The notes: generated by a model not told the origin, from the sequence alone. Shown: positions 26,225 through 34,868, counted from the stretch's first letter. The stretch is DNA of 64,000 nucleotides from Methylorubrum sp. B1-46 (GCF_021117295.1 NZ_CP088247.1:3735001-3799000), one strand, 5' to 3'. Made by a program: numbers and translations.

Positions 26225-27880
26225 TCAGCATCGAGCAGCCTTGCGCGCCGCCGCGAGCGCCTCCTTCGTCGGGGGCTCCTTTCCGACGCTGCGCCACCCG
26301 GCGTCCGTGACCCGGGCGAACGTGTTGCGCTTCGGATTGCCGGGGACGATCAGGCCGTCCTCGACGGCGTGGATCGCCTCCCATCCGCCGAGGGACATCT
26401 GCAGGCCAGCGTCCGGGTTAGGGCGGATGTTAGGGCATGTACGCGCCGCGGGCTCAGAGACGCCGATGGCCAGAAGGAGGCGTCGGGCGTTGGCGGTTCC
26501 AAGACTGCCGTCGAGGACGTGCATCCCGACAGCGCTTGTCACCCACCCCGCCTCAGTGTGCTCCATCGAGGCGGCGAGCCGCTCCCACCCCTCGTCGTTT
26601 GAGAGATCGACCGCGTGATGCCACCCGCCCATTGAGGCTGTGCTGACCCATTTGGCCTTCAGTCCGGTGACCTCCTCGACCCTACGGACGAAGGGAAGGT
26701 CGCCGCATGCCGGGGTGCTGAGATGAAGCTCCCAGATCCTAGGAGCCGTCGGCGGCTGAAACGGGCCGCCAACTCGGTGGAGCCTCACCGGAAACCCGAT
26801 CGAGCGCGGGGACCACGGGGCGTCCGGATCCCGCAGCGCGCCGAGGCCGGCCAGGTACTCGTTCGAGATGCCCGATGCGACGAGGCGAGCCATGGCGTCG
26901 GGGGCGGGCTCCGGCTCGGGTGCCGATGGCTCGGCAGCGGCCTCGGCCTCCGCCGCTGCCCGCGCCGCCGCGGCTCGCTCATCCTTGAGCCGGCGCCTCT
27001 TGAGCGCCAGCGGCGTCGGCGGCTCGATCGCCCCGATCCTGATCAGATGCCTCCCCAACCGGGTCTCCCCCGGAGTTCCGTCGTCGGGCTCCACCGCCGG
27101 CGCCTTGGCAGCCTTCGCGGCGGCCTCGGCGGCAAGCCTCAGCTCCCGTTCCCTCGCCCGCGTGATCAGCACGCGCTTGAGCTCCCGCTCGGGCGGCCTC
27201 GTGGCGTCGATCCCCTGGGCGCAAAAGAAAGCCTCGATCCGTGAGGCGATCTTGTCCCGCTTCCGACGCTCGCGTCCGGTCGATGCGTTGTCCTCGGAGA
27301 ACATCCGCCAGATCTTGTGGGCCGAATAAGTGATCGCCGCCTCACGCGTAGACCAGAGGAAGCGGCCGTCATCGTCGATGTCGGGCCGCAAAGTGTTGCC
27401 GGGACCGACCGACGTACGGTCGACGTCGAACGAAACTACGGCGTTCCAGCCGAGGCGGGTTTCCCTGACCCTGATCCGCCCGGTCTCTCCGACGGCCTCG
27501 ACGCGATCCTCGATCTCGATGCGGCCTCCCGTGATCCAAGTATCCCAGTGTTGGCGGACGGCGACGGCGGCCGCCCCGTCCCGCCAGGACGTCGAGACGA
27601 ATTCCTCGACGACGGCGGTCTCCTCGGGCGTCAGGGACCACGGCGCCGGCGGCAGTGCGGCCTCGATGGCGGCGGCCTGCTCCCACGGGCGCGGCGGCCG
27701 ACGCATCTCGGGCAGGAACGCGAACAGCTGCGGGAGGGGCGCCGTCCGGGCGGGCCGGGGGCGCCGGATCCGCGGGAGGACGGCACGCGCTCCGGTGAAC
27801 GGCAGCGCGCGGATTTCCTCGACGATCGCGCGCTGGGCGGCCAGATCGTCGTGGGAGATGGCGATGGCGGTACGGGCCAC
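26225..27880 (-). CDS. large protein of unknown function (integrative element)
   Basis: 551 residues from a GTG at 27880, chosen because it is 2 bases after the upstream stop with a GGAGGACC ribosome site. Not recognised. N-terminal 250 residues look globular (WDTWITGGRIEIEDRVEAVGE; GNTLRPDIDDDGRFLW). Residues about 260-340 are a charged, alanine-rich coiled coil. The last 180 residues form a second globular part (VEEVTGLKAKWVSTASMGGWHHAVDLSNDEGWERLAASM). No membrane segment. Last gene of a run of leftward genes. It could be a replication-related or structural-like island protein, but nothing shows this directly. Confidence 0.55.
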   Translation of the reverse strand: MARTAIAISHDDLAAQRAIVEEIRALPFTGARAVLPRIRRPRPARTAPLPQLFAFLPEMRRPPRPWEQAAAIEAALPPAPWSLTPEETAVVEEFVSTSWRDGAAAVAVRQHWDTWITGGRIEIEDRVEAVGETGRIRVRETRLGWNAVVSFDVDRTSVGPGNTLRPDIDDDGRFLWSTREAAITYSAHKIWRMFSEDNASTGRERRKRDKIASRIEAFFCAQGIDATRPPERELKRVLITRARERELRLAAEAAAKAAKAPAVEPDDGTPGETRLGRHLIRIGAIEPPTPLALKRRRLKDERAAAARAAAEAEAAAEPSAPEPEPAPDAMARLVASGISNEYLAGLGALRDPDAPWSPRSIGFPVRLHRVGGPFQPPTAPRIWELHLSTPACGDLPFVRRVEEVTGLKAKWVSTASMGGWHHAVDLSNDEGWERLAASMEHTEAGWVTSAVGMHVLDGSLGTANARRLLLAIGVSEPAARTCPNIRPNPDAGLQMSLGGWEAIHAVEDGLIVPGNPKRNTFARVTDAGWRSVGKEPPTKEALAAARKAARC

Positions 27881-27882
27881 GG

Positions 27883-28137
27883 TCAGGTCCTCCGGAGGCG
27901 GGCGGCGAGCTGGAGGGCCTCTCCAGCGCGGTCGGTCAAAACGGCGATCAAAGCCGGCCCGACCCAGTCCGGGATTTCCCGATCCCCGGCATCCCACCTG
28001 GCGACGAGGCGGGGGTCGATCTGCACGCGGGCGCCCTGCGGGTGATGGGGTCCCAGGTCGCGGGCGAGCGGACGGCGCCATTCGCTGCCGTGCAGGAAGG
28101 CGCCGACTTCGGCGAGCGTGGCGCGGTCGATCGCCAT
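27883..28137 (-). CDS. small hypothetical protein
   Basis: 84 residues (MAIDRATLAEVGAFLHGSEWRRPLARDLGPHH). Start overlaps the preceding stop (ATGA). The helical pattern with VDPR-LVARWDAGDREIPDWVGPALIAVLTDRAGEAL is reminiscent of a lambda-like helix-turn-helix (phage regulators that read GxREIPxWV), as in Cro/CI-type accessory proteins. This is a weak match; call kept hypothetical. Confidence 0.55.
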   Translation of the reverse strand: MAIDRATLAEVGAFLHGSEWRRPLARDLGPHHPQGARVQIDPRLVARWDAGDREIPDWVGPALIAVLTDRAGEALQLAARLRRT

Positions 28138-28361
28138 CACGCGGCTTCCTTCGAGAGCTCGGCGTCGACCCAGGCGAGGTCGCATTCCCAGTCGAGGACG
28201 TTTTGCTCCAGGAGCGTGATGAGATCCTGATCGGGCGTCTCGTTCTCCCGCGTCATGGAGATCGCTAGGGAACTGGCTTCGCGGCCCTTGATCACGTAGG
28301 CGCGGTACGCTTCGAGGGATCCGTGGTCGGCGATGACGCCCGATCTGCGGACGGCGGACAT
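28137..28361 (-). CDS. small hypothetical protein
   Basis: 74 residues (MSAVRRSGVIADHGSLEAYRAYVIKGREASSL). Acidic, helical C-terminus. Its stop overlaps the start of the next gene, so it belongs to the same transcript. Nothing identifies it. Confidence 0.55.
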   Translation of the reverse strand: MSAVRRSGVIADHGSLEAYRAYVIKGREASSLAISMTRENETPDQDLITLLEQNVLDWECDLAWVDAELSKEAA

Positions 28362-28429
28362 GGGATGGTCTCCTAAGGGATGGGGGATCGATTTGGGCCG
28401 GGGGTCGGACCCGGCCGGGGGCGGGCTGG

Positions 28430-29350
28430 TCAGCGGTAGAGGGCCGACCGGTGCGTCTCGATCCAGTATTTCGCGGTCGTCGCCGTCTTGATCGACCGGA
28501 GCGTGGGCTGCTGCCGGCGGACGGCGTCGCGGATCTTGAGGGCGTAGGCGACCTGCTTCGGGGTCCCGGACAGGGCCGGCATCCCGTTGATCTCGCGCTG
28601 CCCCTCCGCCTCGATGCGATCCGCCTCGGCCGCGTTCTGCTCGGCCAGAGCCTCGCGCTCGATCCGACGCCGCTCGACCTCAGCCCGCTCGCGCTCGATG
28701 CGGGCCTCCTCCTCGCGCTTCCGGCGCGCCTGGGCCTGGTCGTGCTCGTCAGCCTGCAGCGGATAGAGCCGGCGCAGCTCCGCGCGGTATTCGGAGCGCG
28801 AGAGCTCGGTCAGCGTACCGCCGAACGTCGAGATCCAGTAGCTCTCCGACGTGCGCGAGTTGTAGGCGACGCCGGTCAGCGCGTAGAGGCGATCCGGGTC
28901 CAGCTCCCACAGGCACGATCCGGAGCGCTTCGATCCCGAGCGATTGTCCTCCGAGAAGCGGATGCGGTTCGAGGCCTCGAAGCCGGTCGCCGCCTCGATG
29001 TTGCCGGGCCCGTTCGCACCGCCGCCGGTGACCTCGCCGTAGAACCGGATACGGTCGCCGACGCGCCAGAGCCGGCCTCGGCCGAGCTCAAGCTCGATCC
29101 TCGCGGGCTTCGCCGGCGCCTCGATCTCGGCGACGGGCTCGGCCACCTCGGCCTCGACCGAGGCGGCGCAGGCCTGCTGCAGCTGGGCGATCTGCGGGAC
29201 CATGGCGGTCGCCTTCGCGGCGGTCCAGGCGGCGCGCATGGCCGACCCGATGTGCTTGCGGACGCCCTCGCCGGCGGCGGCCGCGGCGGAGCGGGCGGCG
29301 TTCCAAGCGGCGCGGAGGATGGCGGAACGGTCGTAGGTTTTCGTGTTCAT
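28430..29350 (-). CDS. hypothetical protein with coiled coil
   Basis: 306 residues from ATG 29350. Residues 1-60 are alanine-rich helix. Residues 85-200 form a beta-rich globular part (ELGRGRLWRVGDRIRFYGEVTGGG; DRLYALTGVAYNSRTSESYW). Residues 205-255 are a strongly charged coiled coil (QARRKREEEARIERERAEVE). The last 45 residues form a small domain (PKQVAYALKIRDAVRRQQPTLRSIKTATTAKYW) that also occurs as a stand-alone tail in other mobile-element proteins, by my recollection. No catalytic motif is seen. Possibly a scaffold or DNA-associated protein. Confidence 0.55.
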   Translation of the reverse strand: MNTKTYDRSAILRAAWNAARSAAAAAGEGVRKHIGSAMRAAWTAAKATAMVPQIAQLQQACAASVEAEVAEPVAEIEAPAKPARIELELGRGRLWRVGDRIRFYGEVTGGGANGPGNIEAATGFEASNRIRFSEDNRSGSKRSGSCLWELDPDRLYALTGVAYNSRTSESYWISTFGGTLTELSRSEYRAELRRLYPLQADEHDQAQARRKREEEARIERERAEVERRRIEREALAEQNAAEADRIEAEGQREINGMPALSGTPKQVAYALKIRDAVRRQQPTLRSIKTATTAKYWIETHRSALYR

Positions 29351-29474
29351 GATCGGCTTCCCTGGTTATCCCATGAGGACCGCCTATTCGGCGGATCAGA
29401 GCGGCAACGCCGTCTCTTGGTCCCCAATATGAGGACAGACGGCGCGTGCGTCAAGGGCGGTCGGCAAGGATTCG

Positions 29475-29831
29475 TTAACCGTGTTTGGGGCTCGCCCACC
29501 GGGCGCGAGCCAGCCTGAACTCGGTCTCGCGCCTCACGGCGAGCTCAACGCTGATCGCCCGCTCGATCTCATCGAGCCGCCCGCGCATCCGGACCGCCTC
29601 GTCGAGCAAGGGATGCCGCCCGTATTTCGGATCGGTCACGAGGATCAGGCGGGAGGACATGCCTAGGCATCGTGCCTGCCGCATCCGCAAGTCGCGGTCG
29701 GCCGCATCGCCGATCGGCGTGCCCCCCTCGACCTGGGCGAGCCCACGGCGTATCTCGACGACGGCGGGCGTGAGGCGGTCGATCGTCAGTGCTGGTACGG
29801 CGCCGGCATCCGGCACACCGTGATCGACCAC
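29475..29831 (-). CDS. hypothetical protein
   Basis: 118 residues if started at GTG 29831; GTG 29816 is also possible. It overlaps the upstream gene's 3' end by about 45 bases in another frame. Sequence includes LTPAVVEIRRGLAQVEGG, DLRMRQARCLGMSSRLILVTDP and a helical charged end (RGRLDEIERAISVELAVRRETEFRLARARW). Function unknown. A longer frame to 30191 was rejected as a shadow of the upstream gene. Confidence 0.4.
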   Translation of the reverse strand: MVDHGVPDAGAVPALTIDRLTPAVVEIRRGLAQVEGGTPIGDAADRDLRMRQARCLGMSSRLILVTDPKYGRHPLLDEAVRMRGRLDEIERAISVELAVRRETEFRLARARWASPKHG

Positions 29832-30223
29832 CCCGGCTTCGGCCACCTCGGCTCGGGCCGGGGGGCTCGGGCAAAAGGGCGGGAGGCGGCCTCCTCGACC
29901 GCCGGCGCTGCCTCGGGGATGGGGGCCGGCTCCGGCTCGACGGGACGGCCCGCGGCCTGGAGGACCGCCAGCGCGTCGGGGCCCGCCGCTTCGAAGCCGC
30001 CGTGGTGCCGAATGAGCTCGCGGACGACACCGACCGGGACGCCCGAATGTCGAAGGACGCCCGGGCGCGGTTGGGCGGCGTCCCTGTACGGGGACAGGCC
30101 GGCCGCATCGAGGGCGGGATCGCTGGCCGGGGCGGTGACGACGAGGATGCCGTCGGCGGTCTCGACGGCGAAGCGGCCGCCGTCGCGGCACAAGACGGCG
30201 GACGGCTTGAGAGTGGGAGTCAT
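29786..30223 (-). CDS. hypothetical protein
   Basis: 145 residues. Residues 1-80 are a compact domain beginning MTPTLKPSAVLCRDGGRFAV; residues 85-130 are Pro/Ala/Glu-rich and probably disordered. Its ATG overlaps the preceding TAA by one base. No family recognised; belongs to the same leftward run. Confidence 0.5.
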   Translation of the reverse strand: MTPTLKPSAVLCRDGGRFAVETADGILVVTAPASDPALDAAGLSPYRDAAQPRPGVLRHSGVPVGVVRELIRHHGGFEAAGPDALAVLQAAGRPVEPEPAPIPEAAPAVEEAASRPFARAPRPEPRWPKPGWSITVCRMPAPYQH

Positions 30224-31044
30224 TACGCGAGGGCTCCTAGTGCGGCGGCATCATCATCGGGGAGCTGGGCGTGCTCGGGCAGCGCATCGCGTTCGGCCTG
30301 CCGGCGCGACGGACGGCTGAGCGCGCACAGGCTTTCCGTCCCGAGGTAGGAGAGCCAGCCCCTGAGCCGCTCCCGATCCATCTCGACGGTGTGATGCGCC
30401 TCTCGGACGATCGCGGCCGCGGCGTCGAGGCGCGTACCGGGAAGCCATGCAGGCACGTAGCCGAGCCTCGCCCAGTGCTTAGGTACGAGGCTGGCAGGGT
30501 CGTACTGGAGGATCTGCCGAACACGGTTTGCGATCCGCTCGTCCGCCGCATGCCGGGCCTTCCGATCGAGCGTCGCGCTCAGCTTCCGCTTCCGAGCCTC
30601 AGCCTTGTCGACGACGGCCTGCTCGGCGGGTGGGAGACCACGGACCTGCCTGGCTTCACGGTGGTAGCCAGTGCCGACGACGATCCAGTGCGGCTCGCGG
30701 TCCAGGATCCGCCATCCGCGCTCGCCGTCGGGGCCGGTCTCCTCGGCGACGAGGCTCAGGCGCAGGGCGTGATGGACCAGATTTCCGGCGTCGGCCCAAG
30801 TGCGCGGTTCCGCAGGCATGCCCTTGTAGCGGTTGAAACGCGCGCGCAGGCTTGAGGAGTGGCGATCCACGATCGTCAGGCGGTCAAGCCAGTCATCGAG
30901 ACCCCAGGCCTCGATGACGTCGGCGTTCACGTAAGCGTTCCAGCACCCGTCGGCGGACGTGTAGCCGCCGCCGTCGAGGACGGTCGCGTCGAACGTGGCT
31001 GGGAAGCACTGCGGGTTCGGGTTGTCGAGGGGGAGAGTGCTCAC
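30223..31044 (-). CDS. hypothetical protein of integrative element
   Basis: 273 residues from GTG 31044 (VSTLPLDNPNPQCFPATFDATVLDGGGYTSADGCWNAY). The start is preceded by the stop of the gene at 31055. Contains LGLDDWLDRLTIVDRHSSSLRARFNRYKGMP and a basic helical part (ARKRKLSATLDRKARHAADERIANRVRQIL). Could bind nucleic acid, but no fold is recognised. Terminal segment is low-complexity. Confidence 0.5.
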   Translation of the reverse strand: MSTLPLDNPNPQCFPATFDATVLDGGGYTSADGCWNAYVNADVIEAWGLDDWLDRLTIVDRHSSSLRARFNRYKGMPAEPRTWADAGNLVHHALRLSLVAEETGPDGERGWRILDREPHWIVVGTGYHREARQVRGLPPAEQAVVDKAEARKRKLSATLDRKARHAADERIANRVRQILQYDPASLVPKHWARLGYVPAWLPGTRLDAAAAIVREAHHTVEMDRERLRGWLSYLGTESLCALSRPSRRQAERDALPEHAQLPDDDAAALGALA

Positions 31045-31054
31045 CGGGCGCTCC

Positions 31055-31597
31055 TCAGTACGGAATATCGGAAACGGAGTCGTAGGACGGCCGGCTCGCA
31101 CAGGCGGTGCATCGGCACTGGCTCGCGTCCGTCCACCCGCAGCCGCCTGGGCAAGCGTCGCCTTCACTGCAGCCGCAGGATTTGCAGACTGGCCCGAGGC
31201 CCGCGGGGATCCGCCATGAGGGGCCACGCAACGCGGCCAGCACGCCCTCGGGCGGCGGCGTCATCGCGAGCTCGTCCTCGACGGCGCGGTAGAACGCGAG
31301 CCCAGCCCGCGCGGCCCTCGGCGCGAATGCTTCGGCCTCGGCCGCGATCGTGCCACCGACGACGAGCCCCAGGCCGATCAGCCCGACCGTCTCGCGATCG
31401 GCCTCGGACAGACCGCGCCAGACCGCCACTAGATCGAGTTGCTCCTCGGCAATCTCGGGGACGCCCGCAGCAGGCACGGGCAGCCCGCGCTCGCTCAAGA
31501 ATTTCCGCTCCGCCGCGAAGTGGGCGTCCATCGCGGCGTATTCCTCTCGCTCCTTCGCGTAGTCCGGCTCGACCTCCTCCTGCCCGACGCTGCTCAT
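31055..31597 (-). CDS. hypothetical protein with C-terminal cysteine-rich module
   Basis: 180 residues from ATG 31597, which overlaps the stop of the GcrA-like gene. Residues 1-130 are acidic helices with a hydrophobic stretch (VGLIGLGLVVGGTIAAEAE). Residues 145-175 contain eight cysteines in about 25 residues (VCKSCGCSEGDACPGGCGW, then QCRCTACAS), suggesting a small zinc or Fe-S binding finger. Unknown function. Confidence 0.55.
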   Translation of the reverse strand: MSSVGQEEVEPDYAKEREEYAAMDAHFAAERKFLSERGLPVPAAGVPEIAEEQLDLVAVWRGLSEADRETVGLIGLGLVVGGTIAAEAEAFAPRAARAGLAFYRAVEDELAMTPPPEGVLAALRGPSWRIPAGLGPVCKSCGCSEGDACPGGCGWTDASQCRCTACASRPSYDSVSDIPY

Positions 31598-32133
31598 GCC
31601 GCCCTCCTGAACGAGGGCATGAAGCCACCGATCCGCCCGGTCGACGGCGTGGTGCAGACAGCGCGATGCCCGGGGCACCACGGCGAGCCTGACGCGGTCG
31701 GATGCCCACAGCACGAAGACAACGGATCGCGCGGATCGCCGGCCATATACTTGCACTGGCCTTCCCGGATCTCGACGATCGAGACCTGCAGGGACTCGGG
31801 AATTCCGACCGGTCCGGGGGGCACCCTTTTCGGGATCGGGGCGGGCTTCGGCGGCTTGGGGGCAGCCTCGGCGCGCGGGCGAGCCGGTCGTGGCTTGCGG
31901 ACCCGGGGCGCGGGCGGTCCGACGCGGCGGGGGCGGATCGGCGACGCGGCGAGGCGGCCCTGGAAAGACAGGCCAGCCCTGAACGCGATCCCGATCACGG
32001 CACTCTTCGAGGCGGGTATCCCGAACTCGGCGGCGATGGCGCCGGCGATCTCGACGGCGGGCATCTGACGGCCGAGCCACAGCTCGGACACCCGAGCTTT
32101 CGCTTCAGCAGGCCAACGCACGGTCTGTCTCAC
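31594..32133 (-). CDS. GcrA cell-cycle-regulator-like protein
   Basis: 179 residues. N-terminus WPAEAKARVSELWLGRQMPAVEIAGAIAAEFGIPASKSAVIGIAFRAGL matches the GcrA pattern of a helix-turn-helix that recognises methylated promoters (cf. the W.EE.V..L...G.S...IA....  T..AVIGK.HR.GL of GcrA). After a Pro/Lys/Arg linker, a C-terminal finger reads CCGHPTASGSPWCPGHRAVC, like the GcrA C-end. GcrA controls cell-cycle genes in Alphaproteobacteria. A copy on an element is likely to rewire host promoters. ATGA overlaps link it with both neighbours. Confidence 0.7.
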   Translation of the reverse strand: MRQTVRWPAEAKARVSELWLGRQMPAVEIAGAIAAEFGIPASKSAVIGIAFRAGLSFQGRLAASPIRPRRVGPPAPRVRKPRPARPRAEAAPKPPKPAPIPKRVPPGPVGIPESLQVSIVEIREGQCKYMAGDPRDPLSSCCGHPTASGSPWCPGHRAVCTTPSTGRIGGFMPSFRRAA

Positions 32134-32408
32134 AGCACGCCCTCCCGCAGCACGAGGGCCTGCTCGACGCCGACCGCTCGGCGGAGGGGCGTCGAGGGCG
32201 GACGGCGGCCGCTCAATGCGGACGAGAGATCGCCCTCGTTGAGGCCCGCTGCGAGGGCGTAGGCGCGCTGAGAGCCGGCGGCGGCGACCGCGGCGCGGAG
32301 GCGCTCAACGACATCGGCGTCGTCCACGACGCGGACGACGACAGGCAACGGGGTGTCGTCAAGGCGAGCGGGAACGCTCGCGCAAGAGGGTGCGCTCGAA
32401 GAAGCCAC
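32130..32408 (-). CDS. small XRE/YdaS-like HTH regulator
   Basis: 92 residues. The C-terminal half (AVAAAGSQRAYALAAGLNEGDLSSALSGRRPPSTPLRRAVGV) fits a compact helix-turn-helix of the YdaS/Cro kind. First gene of the leftward run; divergent from the rightward gene at 32630. The 220-base gap has two palindromes, so this is the element's likely immunity/switch regulator. Confidence 0.6.
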   Translation of the reverse strand: MASSSAPSCASVPARLDDTPLPVVVRVVDDADVVERLRAAVAAAGSQRAYALAAGLNEGDLSSALSGRRPPSTPLRRAVGVEQALVLREGVL

Positions 32409-32433
32409 GACTGGTCTCCGGAAGGGATTGGGC

Positions 32434-32447
32434 GGCCGAATTCGGCC
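32434..32447. promoter_or_regulatory. 14-bp perfect palindrome in the divergent control region
   Basis: GGCCGAATTCGGCC lies 26 bases upstream of the small HTH gene start. Candidate operator in front of a divergently transcribed regulator. Confidence 0.4.
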
Positions 32448-32603
32448 ACCCCCAGAGGATGGGAGAGCGTGTTGCGCTTTGCAAGTCTCAAATGCAATAA
32501 TTCGTCACGCCGATAGCAGATTTCCAAAGAGACAAAAACCTTGTCCCTTTGAACGATGTTCACGGATGCCTCCGGACTTCTTCTAAAATTTAAAAAAAGT
32601 CCC

Positions 32604-32621
32604 TGTCCCAGATCTAGGACA
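32604..32621. promoter_or_regulatory. near-perfect 18-bp palindrome upstream of 32630 gene
   Basis: TGTCCCAGATCTAGGACA (TGTCC...GGACA, 16 of 18 symmetric) ends 8 bases before the ATG at 32630, overlapping the expected ribosome-binding region. A related GACAA...TTGTC pair is at 32531-32545. Operator of the rightward gene is the natural reading. Confidence 0.45.
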
Positions 32622-32629
32622 TCTACGAG

Positions 32630-33517
32630 ATGCTTGCTTCGCCCGTTAACCCAACGGCGACCCCCAGGTTGCCGGTCTCGACGCCCCCCTTCTCCTTCGG
32701 CGCTCCCTTCGCCGAGACGGTCCACCGCAACGAGCGGAAGGGCGATCACGCCGTCTTCTTCGCCGACATGACGCCCGCCGCGGAGCTCGCGCAGCGCCAT
32801 TACGGCCGCGAGCTAAGCGCGGCAGGGTTCCACCTTCCCGGGTACGTGCGCGTGCCCGGAGTGGACGGGCTCGCCCTTCGCGCAGTGCGGTGGCCAGAGA
32901 GGTGCCGACTTTCCGCCGAGGAGCTCGCCGACCTGACGCAGCGCGTGGCCGACCTCCCTCGCGTGATCGAGGAAGCCCGCGCCCGCCGCGCGGCCGAGGT
33001 CGCCGCTTCCGACGCCGCATACTCGCAGCGCGGGCGGGACGGCCTGCCCCGGCTCGCCGGCATCGTGGCGGACGCCCCGTGGCAGCTCGGACGGCTGATC
33101 GGCGAGGCGTCCGAAATCCTAAAAAGCGAGCTGACCGATTCGTCAGCCTGTAGGGTCGTCGAGTTGCTCCAGACGGCCGACCGGACGGCCGAGAACGCCG
33201 AGGCCCGCCTCCGCCGCGGCGCCCCGCGCGACTGGCAGGCCCTCGCTGAGGACGCGGGGGTCCGCGACGCAGCGTTGATCGGATGCCGCCTGCTGAGCAC
33301 GCTCGACGGCGACAGGGCGTCGAAGCGCAACGGCATCGGCTGGGGCGCGGACGACAGCGCCATCGGCCACACGCTCGCCGGCAGGGAGACCCTCACGCCG
33401 ACGGAAGCTGCGCACGCGCTGGCGCTCCTCCATCATCATCGGCGCCAGCTGCCGGGGCCGCTGCTGTCCCGGCTATTCCACCCCGCGGCCGCTGGCCTGC
33501 AGCCAGCCCTGCTTTGA
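32630..33517 (+). CDS. hypothetical protein (integrative element)
   Basis: 295 residues from ATG 32630. N-terminal region (PFSFGAPFAETVHRNERKGDHAVFFADMTPAAELAQRHYGREL) is followed by helical stretches with charged residues (LADLTQRVADLPRVIEEARARR). No recognisable active site. First rightward gene of the element beyond its control region, so it may be early-expressed. Unknown function. Confidence 0.55.
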   Translation: MLASPVNPTATPRLPVSTPPFSFGAPFAETVHRNERKGDHAVFFADMTPAAELAQRHYGRELSAAGFHLPGYVRVPGVDGLALRAVRWPERCRLSAEELADLTQRVADLPRVIEEARARRAAEVAASDAAYSQRGRDGLPRLAGIVADAPWQLGRLIGEASEILKSELTDSSACRVVELLQTADRTAENAEARLRRGAPRDWQALAEDAGVRDAALIGCRLLSTLDGDRASKRNGIGWGADDSAIGHTLAGRETLTPTEAAHALALLHHHRRQLPGPLLSRLFHPAAAGLQPALL

Positions 33518-33599
33518 GACTTTCAAAGCCGAGTGCTTTGCTTCCATGAGCGGCGGGCATCGGACCCGCCGACATCACATGAGCGGACGGGGAATAGAA

Positions 33600-34472
33600 A
33601 TGAGCAGGACGCGGAAAGACATCCTGGCGCGGGCGATGCGGAAAGCCGCCCGCGCGATCATGCGAGCGATCCGCAAGGTGCTCGCCCTCGTGTTCGGCGG
33701 CACCTTCGCCGACATCGGCCGCGACGTCGACACGGTCCGCGGGATCGCCGGCGGCGTCGCCGGGCGCGCCGCGCTCGGGGCCGCCCACACCGTCGACGGC
33801 GTCGGCAGGACCCTCGGCCTCGGCTACCGCATGACGCACGGGATCGCCTCGGGCGTGGGCGGCCTCCTCGGCGCGCTGGTCCCCCGCCCCCCGGTCGGGC
33901 CTGCGGACGTCGCCGCGGCGGCCGCCGCTCAGGACAGACGCGAGACGCAGGCGAACGACAACCTGCGCGACACCGTCGCCGCAGCGATCTCGGCCGCCCC
34001 GGCGCCGTCGGCTCGCGCTCGCCTCTCGCCGCCCCCACTCTCGCCGGTCGAGACCGTGGCACTCGTCCGTGAAGCCGCGGCGCTGATGCAGAAGAAGGAC
34101 CCGGGCGCGGCGGCCGTCATCGATCGGCTGCCCCATCAGGCCGGAAATTGGCTCCTCCTTCTGGAGGACGCCGATCTCGCCCGGCTGACATCGCTCCCGT
34201 CCGGCGCCGTCTGGCGTCACGTCGCCGGCGTGCAGCCCGTCGCCGGGCTCCGGCCGATCGCCAGCGTCTCGTCGGGCGCAATCCCGACGCAAGAGGAGCT
34301 CGATGAGATCGTGCGGCGCTCGATGCGCGACATGAAGCAGTCCGCCCACGAGATCGCCGAGATGGCGAAGCGCCCCGGATCGGCCCCGCGCCCCCGCCTG
34401 CCGACTGAGCCCGCCTATGGCGCGGAAGCCGAGGCCATTTTCTCGGCCTCCCCCCGCGCCGTCGCCTACTGA
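33600..34472 (+). CDS. hypothetical protein, possibly membrane-associated
   Basis: 290 residues from ATG 33600 (MSRTRKDILARAMRKAARAIMRAIRKV), a very basic amphipathic start. Residues 35-100 are Gly/Val/Ala-rich (GGTFADIGRDVDTVRGIAGGVAGRAALGAAHTVDGVGR). The C-terminal 120 residues contain VDRLPHQAGNWLLLLEDADLARLTSLPSGAVWRHV. Ends before a good terminator. Not recognised; could be a phage-like structural or toxin-type protein. Confidence 0.5.
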   Translation: MSRTRKDILARAMRKAARAIMRAIRKVLALVFGGTFADIGRDVDTVRGIAGGVAGRAALGAAHTVDGVGRTLGLGYRMTHGIASGVGGLLGALVPRPPVGPADVAAAAAAQDRRETQANDNLRDTVAAAISAAPAPSARARLSPPPLSPVETVALVREAAALMQKKDPGAAAVIDRLPHQAGNWLLLLEDADLARLTSLPSGAVWRHVAGVQPVAGLRPIASVSSGAIPTQEELDEIVRRSMRDMKQSAHEIAEMAKRPGSAPRPRLPTEPAYGAEAEAIFSASPRAVAY

Positions 34473-34494
34473 ACCCCACCGCCCGCCGAACGAA

Positions 34495-34527
34495 GAAGGC
34501 CCGCCGGATTCCCTCCGGCGGGCCTTC
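34495..34527 (+). terminator. rho-independent-like terminator
   Basis: GAAGGCCCGCCGGA pairs with TCCGGCGGGCCTTC around TTCCC, followed by GCATTTC. It ends the rightward 32630-34472 transcript. Confidence 0.75.
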
Positions 34528-34553
34528 GCATTTCAAGAATCCTGAAATTTGAC

Positions 34554-34868
34554 TCAGGCGACTTGGCGCAGCGCGAGGGCGAGCCGGATGCTTTGGGCGC
34601 GCTCGGCGGCAAGGGCGGCCTGAGCCTCGGCGAGCTCCTGCCGGACACGGGCGAGCTCCAGCGCGAGCTCGTGGGCGGCGACGAGGGCGTCGTGCTCTCC
34701 CTCGCGGGCGGAGGCGAGCCGGTCAGCGAGGCCGGCATTCGCGTGAGCGGCGACGGCGCGGCGGTCGGCGGCGTTGGCGAAGGCCCTGTCGATGCCCCGA
34801 CTGAAGGCCACGCCGAACATGGCGCCCTTGGAAGCCACATCGAGGGCGAGGTGGGACGTGACGCTCAT
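34554..34868 (-). CDS. small coiled-coil hypothetical protein
   Basis: 104 residues (MSVTSHLALDVASKGAMFGVAFSRGIDRAFANAADRR), convergent with the previous gene across the terminator. Residues 60-100 form a long regular helix with heptads (ALELARVRQELAEAQAALAAERAQSIRLALALRQ). No known family. Confidence 0.5.
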   Translation of the reverse strand: MSVTSHLALDVASKGAMFGVAFSRGIDRAFANAADRRAVAAHANAGLADRLASAREGEHDALVAAHELALELARVRQELAEAQAALAAERAQSIRLALALRQVA

